From contig LN554846.1 in assembly GCA_000953695.1 (NCBI GenBank), positions 2,232,001-2,296,000 of the forward strand: a stretch of DNA of 64,000 nucleotides, in the 5' to 3' direction. Numbering within the stretch: the first letter of the stretch is position 1; each line of letters starts with the position of its first letter. Position numbers and translations under genes: made by a program. Under the pieces are notes generated by a model. The model was not told the DNA's origin. It saw only the letters and a list, made by a program, of their open reading frames with translations, and made no database searches. Origin of the DNA: Aliivibrio wodanis. GTDB taxonomy: Bacteria > Pseudomonadota > Gammaproteobacteria > Enterobacterales > Vibrionaceae. Of this stretch, positions 28,000 through 36,932 are shown piece by piece.

Positions 28000-28269
28000 T
28001 CAATAGAGTACTGTTGGCATCCGCGCGATAAGTTCATAAAAATATTCCATGAGCATTCGGGTCATCCAGTGGCCAAATAGCATTAGTGCTAAAAGTGTAA
28101 CAATCAAACGTGGTAAGAAACTTAACGTTTGTTCATTAATTGATGTTGCAGCTTGAAAAACAGCAACCACTAAACCAATTAATAAACTTGGAATAATGAT
28201 AGCGCAAACCATTACGAGCACCATGTAGAGAGCGCTACGGAATAATTCAATCGCCATTTCAGGGGTCAT
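28000..28269 (-). CDS. fliQ: Flagellar export protein FliQ
   Basis: An 89-residue protein with two membrane helices that packs around FliP/FliR in the export gate. Its start MTPEMAIELFRSALYMVLVM and the GLVVAVFQAATSINEQTLSF segment are the family signatures. It lies 10 bases after fliP. Confidence 0.95.
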   Translation of the reverse strand: MTPEMAIELFRSALYMVLVMVCAIIIPSLLIGLVVAVFQAATSINEQTLSFLPRLIVTLLALMLFGHWMTRMLMEYFYELIARMPTVLY

Positions 28270-28279
28270 ATTAGCTCCT

Positions 28280-29149
28280 TTATGTACTAAAACTGCCAGC
28301 GAGAGTTGAGAGTATTAAGTTCCAACCATCTACCAGTACAAACAACATAAGCTTAAATGGTAATGATACAATCATCGGTGACAACATCATCATACCCATG
28401 GCCATTAAGACCGATGCCACGACTAAATCAATAATTAAAAATGGTAAAAAGAGCATAAAACCAATTTGGAATGCCGTTTTTAACTCTGACGTAATAAAGG
28501 CTGGAATAATAACGGTAATGGGTACATCTTCTGGATTGTTCGCTTCTACACCTGAGATATTAACAAACGTTTCTAAATCCTTAACTCGTGTCTGAGCCAG
28601 CATAAACTCTTTCATTGGTGCTTGTGCAACATTGAATGCTTCTTTTGCCGTTATTTCTTCGTTTATATAAGGTTGAATTGCAGTGTTATTTACTTTATCA
28701 AACACTGGAGCCATGATGAAAAAAGTCAAAAACATCGCAATACCAATAATCACTTGATTTGACGGTGTTTGTTGTAGACCCATCGCTTGTCGTAAAATAG
28801 ACATAACAACAACAATACGAGTAAAAGAGGTCATCAAGATAACCATTGCAGGCAAAAAGCCTAACATGGTCATTAGCGCTAATATTTGAAGGTTTACAGA
28901 GTAATCCTCACCACCATCGACATTAGTTGTCATGGTAAATGCTGGAATACCGCTCCCAGCACTGCTTCCTTGAGCAATGGTTTTAGCGGCTCCTGAATCT
29001 TTTTCCATCGCGGTAACAGTCATGCCTTCGGCACTTGCCGCTGTTTTAGGAATTACTTTCGCTAAATCATCGACCGCCCACGCAGAAGATGCCATAAATA
29101 AAAGCGAAAAAACCGCCAGGCAGGCGGCAATTAAATTAGTTTTTAGCAT
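28280..29149 (-). CDS. fliP: Flagellar export protein FliP
   Basis: A 289-residue export-gate protein with a cleavable signal peptide (about residues 1-25, ending SSAWA), a family trait, and four membrane helices. The conserved segments [18 protein letters not shown] and [18 protein letters not shown] are seen. It overlaps the end of fliO by 14 bases. It is longer at the N-terminus than the E. coli protein because of a periplasmic insert rich in Ala, Gly and Ser (about 30-80). Confidence 0.95.
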   Translation of the reverse strand: MLKTNLIAACLAVFSLLFMASSAWAVDDLAKVIPKTAASAEGMTVTAMEKDSGAAKTIAQGSSAGSGIPAFTMTTNVDGGEDYSVNLQILALMTMLGFLPAMVILMTSFTRIVVVMSILRQAMGLQQTPSNQVIIGIAMFLTFFIMAPVFDKVNNTAIQPYINEEITAKEAFNVAQAPMKEFMLAQTRVKDLETFVNISGVEANNPEDVPITVIIPAFITSELKTAFQIGFMLFLPFLIIDLVVASVLMAMGMMMLSPMIVSLPFKLMLFVLVDGWNLILSTLAGSFST

Positions 29150-29522
29150 CTTTCTTCATCAGTTGGCTAAGTTGGGATGAAAAAGGTGTAAGTGTTTTTT
29201 CACTCACCTCTAAAGGCTTTTCCAATTTACTTAACATATTGATATTTTGAGAAGTGATCCCTATTAAGAATTGCTCCTCTCCAACTTGTACTACTGCTAT
29301 TCGCTCTTTCGTTCCAACAGGTAACTGCTTCACAATATTCATTGAGCTACCTGCCGATCCTGTAACTCCGGGAAATCTCATTCGTTTTAATAGCCATGCA
29401 AAAAAAAGTATTAGAACAATGACAAAAATAAGAGATCCCAAGGTTGCAGCTAAATCGGCATTAATTGGCTCAGCAGCGAACAAAGGAAAAGGCAACATGA
29501 CCAATAAACTCAGTTGTTTCAT
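29136..29522 (-). CDS. fliO: Flagellar export assembly protein FliO
   Basis: A 128-residue protein with an N-terminal signal or membrane segment, one clear membrane helix (about residues 26-45, [19 protein letters not shown]) and a cytoplasmic beta-rich domain ([20 protein letters not shown]). FliO helps stabilise and assemble FliP. ATG 29522 with GAAGGAAAAGAA directly upstream is preferred to an in-frame TTG at 29540. Confidence 0.9.
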   Translation of the reverse strand: MKQLSLLVMLPFPLFAAEPINADLAATLGSLIFVIVLILFFAWLLKRMRFPGVTGSAGSSMNIVKQLPVGTKERIAVVQVGEEQFLIGITSQNINMLSKLEKPLEVSEKTLTPFSSQLSQLMKKDAKN

Positions 29523-29549
29523 TTCTTTTCCTTCTTTCAAGTTGTTCGA

Positions 29550-29933
29550 TTAACGCAATTTCTTAATACGTTCAGTTTGGCTGATAACATCTGTTAAACG
29601 AATACCAAATTTATCATTCACTACTACGACTTCTCCATGAGCAATCAAAGTACCATTAACCATTACATCTAATGATTCACCAGCAATTCGGTCAAGCTCA
29701 ACAACTGAGCCTTGGTTAAGTTGTAGTAAATTACGAATACTGATATGTGATCGTCCAACTTCCATAGAAATTGTTACTGGAATATCTAAGATCGTATCAA
29801 GCTTACGACGTTCATCTTCACTAAACGCTGGTTCTTGCTCTTCTAAATCTTCTAATGGTGCGGTTACGGCTTCTGCACTTTCTGTTAATGCTGCAGCCCA
29901 TTCGTCTGCCATTTGTTGTTCATTTGAATCCAT
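29550..29933 (-). CDS. fliN: Flagellar motor switch protein FliN
   Basis: A 127-residue C-ring component. The C-terminal SpoA domain is seen in ILDIPVTISMEVGRSHISIR and LLQLNQGSVVELDRIAGESL, with VNGTLIAHGEVVVVNDKFGI. The N-terminus is acidic. FliN with FliM forms the switch that reads CheY-P and also binds FliH for export. It is 25 bases after fliM. Confidence 0.96.
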   Translation of the reverse strand: MDSNEQQMADEWAAALTESAEAVTAPLEDLEEQEPAFSEDERRKLDTILDIPVTISMEVGRSHISIRNLLQLNQGSVVELDRIAGESLDVMVNGTLIAHGEVVVVNDKFGIRLTDVISQTERIKKLR

Positions 29934-29958
29934 GATCTACTACCTTCTCTATTTCTTA

Positions 29959-30993
29959 TTATTCATCATCTAAATCAAACAATACGTCTTTACCTAAGAA
30001 GGCGAGATCCGTTTTTACCATATCTGGTCGTTTAATTTTTTCTGTAATCTGTACTGCTAATTTGTCACTTGATTGACCTACTTTTCCTCGATAGGTCGGC
30101 AACTCTTCAACAAATACCGTAGCTGCTTCTGGCATTTCCACAGGAATAATATCGCCTGCTTCTAAATCCATAAGATCTCGTAATGAAATTTCTGTTTCTA
30201 ATAAATTAACTTTCATTTCAACAGGAACATCCATTATTTCATCACGAAGTGCTTTACTCCAACGTACATCAGTGTCCATTTTGTCACTTTGTACACCAGC
30301 ATCAAGTAATTCACGAATAGGTTCAACCATTGAATATGGGAATACAACGTGGAAATCACCGCCACCGCCATCAACTTCGATGTGGAATGAACTAACAACA
30401 ATTACTTCTGTTGGACTAACAATATTTGCCATAGTGGGGTTTACTTCTGAATCTAAATATTCAAATTCAACCCCCATAACTGGTGACCAAGCTTCTTTAT
30501 AGTCTTCAAAAATCACTTTTAAGAGCAACTGGATAATTCGGCGTTCTGTTGGCGTAAATTCACGGCCTTCAATTTTCGCATGAAAACGACCATCCCCACC
30601 AAAGAAATTCTCTACCAGTATAAATACAAGGCGCGCTTCCATTGTTACAAGCGCTGTTCCTTTTAATGGACGAAAACGTACCATATTCAAACTAGTTGGC
30701 ACGTACAGCGTATTTTGGTATTCACCAAATTTCACCATAGAAACGCCATTAATTGAAACTTCTGCTGTTTTTCTTAACATATTAAATAAGCTAATACGCA
30801 TATGACGAGCAAAACGTTCATTGATCAATTCCAATGTAGGCATTCGACCACGAACTATTCGGTCTTGAGATGAGAAATCGAAGTTCTTCATTGAACCTAC
30901 ATTTTCATCAGCACCACCGACTACTTCATCTTCTACATCATCTACACCGTGGAGTAGAGCGTCAATTTCATCTTGAGATAATAGATCTGTCAC
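29959..30993 (-). CDS. fliM: Flagellar motor switch protein FliM
   Basis: A 344-residue C-ring protein. The N-terminal LLSQDEIDALLHG peptide binds CheY-P; the middle CheC-like domain (about 50-230) carries the GGxG-type segment FFGGDGRFHAKIEGREFTPT; and the C-terminal SpoA domain (about 250-320) pairs with FliN. It starts 7 bases after fliL. Confidence 0.96.
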   Translation of the reverse strand: MTDLLSQDEIDALLHGVDDVEDEVVGGADENVGSMKNFDFSSQDRIVRGRMPTLELINERFARHMRISLFNMLRKTAEVSINGVSMVKFGEYQNTLYVPTSLNMVRFRPLKGTALVTMEARLVFILVENFFGGDGRFHAKIEGREFTPTERRIIQLLLKVIFEDYKEAWSPVMGVEFEYLDSEVNPTMANIVSPTEVIVVSSFHIEVDGGGGDFHVVFPYSMVEPIRELLDAGVQSDKMDTDVRWSKALRDEIMDVPVEMKVNLLETEISLRDLMDLEAGDIIPVEMPEAATVFVEELPTYRGKVGQSSDKLAVQITEKIKRPDMVKTDLAFLGKDVLFDLDDE

Positions 30994-31000
30994 ATTGAAC

Positions 31001-31486
31001 CTATTGCATTACAAAGTCAGTAAATAATACTTTTTCAATTACAGGTTTAGCTGTAATTTTGGTAAAGGCATCTTGAATATCACGTGTCGCCTGCTCTCTC
31101 AGATCAATTCGACCACGAGGCTCTCTTAATTGCTCAACAGTTGCCGCAGCAAACGTTGATAATAACGCACTTTCTATCAATGGGGTATGCTGCTTGGCGA
31201 CCGATTCATTATCACCGCCTCGCATCATGATTTGTACTTTTAATTGCACTAAACGATCACGCTTATCACCAGTTACATTAAAAATAAATGGTTGTGGCAA
31301 GTTAAGGTATAATGCCGGCATTTTTGCTTCTAGTGCGGCAATATCTTGCTCTGTAGGTTCAGATTCTGGCTCACCAGACATAAAGAACCATGCAGCACCG
31401 CCACCACCCGCAAGTAATATGATTATTAATGCAACGATGATAATTAGTTTCTTTTTACTTTTAGGTGCGTCACCTTGATCGGCCAT
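31001..31486 (-). CDS. fliL: Flagellar basal-body protein FliL
   Basis: A 161-residue single-pass membrane protein that rings the stator and supports motility under load. The membrane helix is at about residues 14-34 (LIIIVALIIILLAGGGGAAW), followed by a periplasmic domain ending in KVLFTDFVMQ, the family's conserved C-terminus. It follows fliK by 63 bases. Confidence 0.95.
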   Translation of the reverse strand: MADQGDAPKSKKKLIIIVALIIILLAGGGGAAWFFMSGEPESEPTEQDIAALEAKMPALYLNLPQPFIFNVTGDKRDRLVQLKVQIMMRGGDNESVAKQHTPLIESALLSTFAAATVEQLREPRGRIDLREQATRDIQDAFTKITAKPVIEKVLFTDFVMQ

Positions 31487-31549
31487 TATATTTCCTCTTG
31501 AACAAACTGTTAATTATTATTCTTAAATCACTAATCTATATACAAGTTT

Positions 31550-33070
31550 TTAGGCGTAAAAACTAATGCCATCGGCCGGTTTTGATACCTGAATATTGAT
31601 TTCATGTTCTTCTGAGATATCTTCACTGAACCCTCCACCCTGTCGGCTATGCTCTTCTTGTTGATAAGCATATTGAGAAGACTCACCTGAATTTTGCTGC
31701 TGTACTGAAGTATCGGCCAGTTGGATCCCTTGCTGAGCAAACATTTCACGTAAGCGAGGTAGCGTTTGTTCAATCGCATCACGAGCTTGTTGATTACTTA
31801 CCGTAAATTGAACACCTGCACTGTCGGTTCCTGAGCCCATATTCAAACGAATATGCATACGCCCCATTTCTGGTGGATCTAAACGAATATCAATCTGCTT
31901 CAGGTTTTTGGCCATCATCATATTAATTCGTTCGGCTACTTCATCACTAACTTGCTCATGACGAAGGTTTAATGGGACATTTGCTGCTTCTGAACGCTGC
32001 ACGGCTGCACTCTGCTGTGTAGCTGTTGTTCCTGAAACATTAGCTAATTGCTGAGCGAAGGAATCTGCGGTTTTTGGATCTGTTAAATTAACCGTTTCTC
32101 CATTTGCTATTGCATTCATTCCTAATGCTGAAATATCAATTTTTGCTTTTTTCGCATCTATAAGCTTACCAGATTCTGCTTCTGCTTTTCCGATCAGTGC
32201 TGTTGATGTTAATAATTCTTTTGTTGACTCTTTATTGCCTAAAGCATCACCTTTCGCTTGAGTTTCGCTTCCATCAGTCTTGGTTGTTGGTTGTCCCCAG
32301 TTAATCTCTTTGACTGGGTCTGTTATTTCACCAACGGATTTACTACTTTCTTTTCCAGTAATGCTAGCGACACTGGCTTGAGTAATTAATGCTTCTGTAT
32401 TAACTTCACTCTCAGACGCTTCTTTTATCTCTTTAGCTTCTGCAGCAGTAAGCTCTGTTTCTGCCTTTTTAGATAAATCTACTAATACAGTAGAACTTTC
32501 TTCACTAATCTTTTGCCCAGAAACACTTTTTATTTTAGATAAATCAATATCATCATTTTTGATATCTTTTTCAGATTTACCCTGACTGACCAAGACTCCA
32601 TTAGCTTGCTCTAATCGAGATAGCAGCTCTGAACCTTCGCTTATTTTCTCTTCCGCAATCATTACCTTTTGGTCTTCAGAAGGCATAGAATCATTAATCT
32701 GGACTGTTTTTTCTGATGTTTCATCTTCTTTTTCTATAGCTTCTACTGACTGAAGCTCACTTGCATCTTCTGTTCTTGTTGCAGCCGATTTAGAAAGCTT
32801 TTCATCTTCAAGTTTTAATTCTTCATTTTCAGAAAACTCAGTGCTATCAACCTCTTCTAGCTTTACTTCTTGTTGTTTTTGCGTCTCTACATCTTCAGAA
32901 TTTATCTCTACTTTTTTTACTTCATCAGACGAATCATTTAACCCAATGAGGCCTTTTAATTCTTTAAGAAAGCCATCAGATTCAGAGCTTTCAGCAGACA
33001 TTACTTTAGTATCAGGTTTAACTGAAATTGATGTATTGATACTATTTAAGGATATGTTATGGCTGCTCAT
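31550..33070 (-). CDS. fliK: Flagellar hook-length control protein FliK
   Basis: A 506-residue secreted ruler protein. The long N-terminal part (1-380) is low-complexity and very rich in Glu, Ser, Lys and Thr; the C-terminal domain (about 385-470, LRHEQVSDEVAERINMMM and LDPPEMGRMHIRLNMGSG) is the one that signals the FlhB switch. The variable N-terminus is expected of FliK. It has its own sigma-54 promoter and starts the fliKLMNOPQR-flhB operon. Confidence 0.93.
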   Translation of the reverse strand: MSSHNISLNSINTSISVKPDTKVMSAESSESDGFLKELKGLIGLNDSSDEVKKVEINSEDVETQKQQEVKLEEVDSTEFSENEELKLEDEKLSKSAATRTEDASELQSVEAIEKEDETSEKTVQINDSMPSEDQKVMIAEEKISEGSELLSRLEQANGVLVSQGKSEKDIKNDDIDLSKIKSVSGQKISEESSTVLVDLSKKAETELTAAEAKEIKEASESEVNTEALITQASVASITGKESSKSVGEITDPVKEINWGQPTTKTDGSETQAKGDALGNKESTKELLTSTALIGKAEAESGKLIDAKKAKIDISALGMNAIANGETVNLTDPKTADSFAQQLANVSGTTATQQSAAVQRSEAANVPLNLRHEQVSDEVAERINMMMAKNLKQIDIRLDPPEMGRMHIRLNMGSGTDSAGVQFTVSNQQARDAIEQTLPRLREMFAQQGIQLADTSVQQQNSGESSQYAYQQEEHSRQGGGFSEDISEEHEINIQVSKPADGISFYA

Positions 33071-33090
33071 TGCATTTCTCTACGTTGAGT

Positions 33091-33104
33091 GTGAATTTTT
33101 TGAC
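33091..33104. promoter_or_regulatory. FleQ-box-like sequence at fliK
   Basis: Minus-strand GTCAAAAAATTCAC agrees with GTCAnTAAATTGAC at 12 of 14 positions counting the free one. It lies downstream of the fliK sigma-54 promoter, about 20 bases before the ATG. Confidence 0.4.
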
Positions 33105-33138
33105 GAGGACGATAAAGGCCCACTTATTGATATAACCA

Positions 33139-33154
33139 AGCAATTATTAAGCCA
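33139..33154 (-). promoter_or_regulatory. Sigma-54 promoter of the fliK operon
   Basis: Minus-strand TGGCTTAATAATTGCT has the GG and GC dinucleotides at the right spacing. It lies between the fliJ stop and the fliK start. Confidence 0.75.
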
Positions 33155-33181
33155 GCTTTAACTAAAAAATAAATCATAGTG

Positions 33182-33211
33182 GAGTCCAATCGTCTAATTA
33201 TGATTGGACTC
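33182..33211 (-). terminator. Hairpin at the fliJ stop, possible operon terminator
   Basis: A perfect 10-bp stem (GAGTCCAATC and GATTGGACTC, 10-base loop) spans the fliJ stop codon. The T run on the minus strand begins only about 10 bases later, so it may be a weak terminator or an mRNA-protecting end. Confidence 0.5.
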
Positions 33212-33638
33212 GACGAGCAAATTGTAATGTAGAAAACTCATCCAACATTTTCTGCTCTTGTTTATCGAGCATTTTTTGACGCTCCACTGCTTTTTTATTA
33301 ATCATCCACTCATAAGAACGACGCTGCTTTCGAGTTTCCTGCCAGTAAGTTTGGCAATTATCAACTTGTGATGTGAAATGAGATTCTGCACTTTTTTGTT
33401 TTGTGAGCGTTTCATCTAACTGCACTAAAAACTTATTCAAATGGCTATATTGGCTTGCTGTTAGCCCCTCTAACCCACGTTGTTGAAGTTGATTACAGTA
33501 ATCTAAGCGATACTTTTCAATTTGTTTCACTTGCTCATAAAAATCGTCTAATTCTGCCTTGGCTTTAGTTAAAGCCATTACAGCCTGATTCTCTCTCTCT
33601 TGAGATTGTTCTAATAAAAAATTAAAAGTTTTACTCAT
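33198..33638 (-). CDS. fliJ: Flagellar export chaperone FliJ
   Basis: A 146-residue, highly charged, all-helical coiled-coil protein. FliJ sits in the FliI ATPase ring like the central stalk of F-ATPase and couples it to FlhA. The heptad-rich sequence throughout (for example LTKAKAELDDFYEQVKQIEK) and position after fliI identify it. It is the last gene of the fliE operon. Confidence 0.93.
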   Translation of the reverse strand: MSKTFNFLLEQSQERENQAVMALTKAKAELDDFYEQVKQIEKYRLDYCNQLQQRGLEGLTASQYSHLNKFLVQLDETLTKQKSAESHFTSQVDNCQTYWQETRKQRRSYEWMINKKAVERQKMLDKQEQKMLDEFSTLQFARRVQS

Positions 33639-33660
33639 GAGCTTTCCTTAATTATTTATC

Positions 33661-34980
33661 TTAGCCACTTAATAACATTTTCAACATATTTTTACACATA
33701 TCATACGGCACACTTTCTTTCATTGTCTGCTGTAAGTATTCATCTAATCTTGGCTTTAGGGTAAATGCTTGATCAATAGCGGGATCCGTTCCTGGCTTAT
33801 AAGCCCCTATTGATACCAAATCCTGATTTTTACGACATGTGGAAAGTACTTGCCTTACTACTTTAGACATTAACATATGTTCATCGTCTGTAATTTGCGG
33901 CATTACACGACTGACCGACTTTTCAACATCAATAGCAGGGTAGTGCCCGGCATCAGCCATTTCACGTGAAAGTACAATATGACCATCGAGTATTGCACGA
34001 GAGGCATCTGCAATAGGATCTTGTAAGTCATCCCCTTCAGTTAATACTGTAAAAAAAGCAGTAATAGAACCTTGATTTTCATTACCATTACCCGCTCGCT
34101 CAACCAATGCCGGTAATTTAGCAAAAACAGATGGCGGATAGCCCTTGGTCGCAGGTGGTTCACCAACAGAGAGAGCAATTTCACGTTGCGCTTGAGCAAA
34201 ACGTGTAAGTGAATCCATTAATAATAGTACATCTAGCCCTTGGTCACGAAAGTATTCAGCAATGGTTAAGGCCGTTTGACACCCTTTTAGTCTCATCAGT
34301 GCCGATGAGTCAGCAGGCGCAGCAACTACCACTGAGCGCTGACGACCTTCTGGGCCAAGGATTTCCTCAATGAACTCTTTAACTTCTCGCCCACGTTCAC
34401 CAATGAGACCAACGACAACAACTTGTGCAGTTGTTCCTCGAGTCATCATACCCAAGGTCACCGATTTACCAACACCAGAACCGGCAAAAAGACCTAATCG
34501 CTGCCCTTTCCCTACAGTGAGTAACCCATTAATCGCTTTCAATCCTACATCTAGTGGCTCGGAAATTGGTTTTCTTGATAAAGGGTTAATCGGTTCAGAA
34601 GTAAAATTTGCCGTTTTCTCAGTATAAATTTCACCAAGACCATCAATAGGGTTACCAACACCATCAACAACTCGGCCAAGTAACTCCATACCGACAGGAA
34701 TGCCACTTCCGTCCGCAATTGGAGTCACTTTTGCACCAGGAAGTACGCCTGACACTTGCTCACTAGGCATTAAGAAGAGGTTATCACCTGAGAAGCCAAC
34801 CACTTCAGCTTCAATTTCACCACTAATAGTTTCAACTAAACAAGAGCTACCAATAGGAGCTCGACAACCTGTTGCTTCTAAAGTTAACCCAACAACACGA
34901 ACCAGTTTTCCGGATGCAATTGCCCTGGTTGTTAGTCCTGTTGTTTTGTATTGAGCAAGCCGCTCAGACAATTGCAACAT
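33661..34980 (-). CDS. fliI: Flagellum-specific ATPase FliI
   Basis: A 439-residue ATPase homologous to F1-beta. The Walker A motif is [10 protein letters not shown], with [16 protein letters not shown] as the family box and [20 protein letters not shown] as Walker B. FliI forms a hexamer under the export gate and speeds substrate delivery. It starts immediately after the fliH stop. Confidence 0.96.
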   Translation of the reverse strand: MLQLSERLAQYKTTGLTTRAIASGKLVRVVGLTLEATGCRAPIGSSCLVETISGEIEAEVVGFSGDNLFLMPSEQVSGVLPGAKVTPIADGSGIPVGMELLGRVVDGVGNPIDGLGEIYTEKTANFTSEPINPLSRKPISEPLDVGLKAINGLLTVGKGQRLGLFAGSGVGKSVTLGMMTRGTTAQVVVVGLIGERGREVKEFIEEILGPEGRQRSVVVAAPADSSALMRLKGCQTALTIAEYFRDQGLDVLLLMDSLTRFAQAQREIALSVGEPPATKGYPPSVFAKLPALVERAGNGNENQGSITAFFTVLTEGDDLQDPIADASRAILDGHIVLSREMADAGHYPAIDVEKSVSRVMPQITDDEHMLMSKVVRQVLSTCRKNQDLVSIGAYKPGTDPAIDQAFTLKPRLDEYLQQTMKESVPYDMCKNMLKMLLSG

Positions 34981-35778
34981 TTACATATTTCCTTGATGAC
35001 GATTAACACCGCAAAATTTATTAAGCACACTCTTAATTCGTTCTTCTAATAGGTAGCTCACTTTTGAATCTGAAGCTTGGATATTAATATCGCCCAAGTT
35101 CATGGATGGTTCTGACATTAAAGTCCATTGTTTTTGTTCTAGGGCTTCTTCTCCATAAGCTTCAACAACACGTTGATGATCTTCTGGGTGCAACAAAATA
35201 CTAATTTCTCGCTCAGTAACAGGCAATGTCTCAACAGACTCTCGCACAGTATCAAGTAATACTTGTGGATTTGTTTTTACTTCGACATGAATCACTTCTT
35301 TAGTAAGAGCAAGTACCATATCAATTAGCTGTTTTTCTACTTGAGAGTCTAATAGCTCTAATGGTGCTGCAAATTTATCGGCCATTTCAATTAATTGCTG
35401 AATACGTGTTTGTATTTCTTCCTCACCAGCAGCTAAACCTTCTTGGTAGCCAACACTATAGCCTTCAGGTTTACCGACTTCAAAGCCTTCAGATTGACCT
35501 TTTTCTAGCCCATCTTTGTAACCAACTTCCTGGCCTTCAACTAAGCCTTCATTATAAGCACCTTGCTTAATTTGCTCGATAATTTCATCAGTAAAGACGA
35601 ATTCTTCTTCTTTTTCTTCTTCTGGTAATGCAGGCTTCCAACTTGGATCATAATTTAAGGCAGTTTCACGAGCTGGTTGGTTAGGATCAGAATAGTTGGG
35701 AGACTCCCAAATATTAGTTTTTTGCAGCTCACTCTCATCGGTAATGCGAATAAAGCCACGTTTTTTGCTGATACTCAT
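34981..35778 (-). CDS. fliH: Flagellar export regulator FliH
   Basis: A 265-residue stalk protein that links FliI to the C ring. The middle carries glycine-spaced helix repeats (EGQEVGYKDGLEKGQSEGFE and following, about residues 78-117), the GxxxG pattern typical of FliH, before a V-ATPase E-like C-terminal domain. It lies 101 bases after fliG, with a strong hairpin in the gap. Confidence 0.94.
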   Translation of the reverse strand: MSISKKRGFIRITDESELQKTNIWESPNYSDPNQPARETALNYDPSWKPALPEEEKEEEFVFTDEIIEQIKQGAYNEGLVEGQEVGYKDGLEKGQSEGFEVGKPEGYSVGYQEGLAAGEEEIQTRIQQLIEMADKFAAPLELLDSQVEKQLIDMVLALTKEVIHVEVKTNPQVLLDTVRESVETLPVTEREISILLHPEDHQRVVEAYGEEALEQKQWTLMSEPSMNLGDINIQASDSKVSYLLEERIKSVLNKFCGVNRHQGNM

Positions 35779-35815
35779 GATAATAGCCTGTAAAAATAAG
35801 AAGATTAGAAAGCAT

Positions 35816-35850
35816 AACGGCTATTTCAATATATTAATGAAATAGCCGTT
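35816..35850. other. Strong hairpin between fliG and fliH
   Basis: A perfect 13-bp inverted repeat (AACGGCTATTTCA and TGAAATAGCCGTT, 9-base loop) lies in the 101-base gap between the fliG stop and fliH start. No T run follows on the minus strand, so it is more likely an RNA-processing or stability element inside the operon than a terminator. Confidence 0.8.
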
Positions 35851-35879
35851 TAATTATAACTCAATGACGTGAAAAAATA

Positions 35880-36932
35880 TTATACGAATTCGTCAGCACC
35901 GCCTGAAAGCATCAGATCACCAGAATCAGCCATTCGACGCGCCACTGCAAGAATTTCTTTCTGAGCAGCTTCAACATCAGCCACTCGAACAGGTCCCATA
36001 GCTTCAAGATCATCACGCATAAGTTCTGCTGCACGTTTTGACATACACTTAAACATTTTCTCTTTAAGTGCATCGTCTGCGCCTTTAAGTGCTTTTTGTA
36101 ACACTTCTTGTGGCACATCACGCAGTAATGCTTGAATACCTTGATCTTGTACATCGATAAGATTTTCAAAGACAAACATAAGATCTTGAATTTGAGTTGC
36201 TGTTTCTTCATCTTGATCGCGGATTTGATCCATCAACATACCTTCAATACTGTTATCTAGGTAGTTCATGATTTCTGCCGCCGCTTTCAAGCCACCAATT
36301 TTGGCAGCTTGAGCACCAGATTGACCAGCAAATTGCTTCTCCATGATCTCGTTAAGCTCTGCAAGTGCAGAGGGCTGAACTTCTTCAAGGTGGGCAATTC
36401 TCATCATAAGATCAAGACGTACACGCTCTGGGAACTGGGATAAAATCTCAGCTGACTGATCAGGGTCAAGGTACGATAATACGATAGTTTGAATCTGTGG
36501 ATGCTCATTCATTATGATGCTTGCCACTTGACGAGGATCCATCCATTTCAATGAATCCAAGCCTTTAGAGCCACTACCTAGCAAGATTTGATCTACTAAG
36601 TTATTCGCTTTATCTTCACCAAGAGCGGCAACTAATGCATTACGCATAAAGTCTTCACTACCCATACCAATGGTTGTGTATTTTTGAATATCTTCTAAAA
36701 AGGCACGGTGAATAGCAGAGACTTTAGTCTGATTTAAATCAGAAACTATTGCCATTGCCGCGCCCACTTTTTGAACTTGTTTCGGTTCTAGGTGACGGAT
36801 AATACTAGCGGCATCATCCTCACTTAAACTTAACAACAAAATGGCTGCACGTTCAGAACCTGATAATGAAGAGAGATCAAACTCTTGATTCTCTTCGCCT
36901 TTCTTTTCTGTTTCTACAACTTCATTAGCCAT
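35880..36932 (-). CDS. fliG: Flagellar motor switch protein FliG
   Basis: A 350-residue rotor protein that touches the stator and generates torque. Typical segments are SGSERAAILLLSLSEDDAAS (N domain), the EHPQIQTIVLSYLDPDQSAE stretch, MFVFENL and, in the torque helix, charged residues in LKGADDALKEKMFKCMSKRA. ATG 36932 (MANEVVETE) is preferred to an upstream start at 36956; it overlaps the fliF stop by 8 bases. Confidence 0.95.
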   Translation of the reverse strand: MANEVVETEKKGEENQEFDLSSLSGSERAAILLLSLSEDDAASIIRHLEPKQVQKVGAAMAIVSDLNQTKVSAIHRAFLEDIQKYTTIGMGSEDFMRNALVAALGEDKANNLVDQILLGSGSKGLDSLKWMDPRQVASIIMNEHPQIQTIVLSYLDPDQSAEILSQFPERVRLDLMMRIAHLEEVQPSALAELNEIMEKQFAGQSGAQAAKIGGLKAAAEIMNYLDNSIEGMLMDQIRDQDEETATQIQDLMFVFENLIDVQDQGIQALLRDVPQEVLQKALKGADDALKEKMFKCMSKRAAELMRDDLEAMGPVRVADVEAAQKEILAVARRMADSGDLMLSGGADEFV

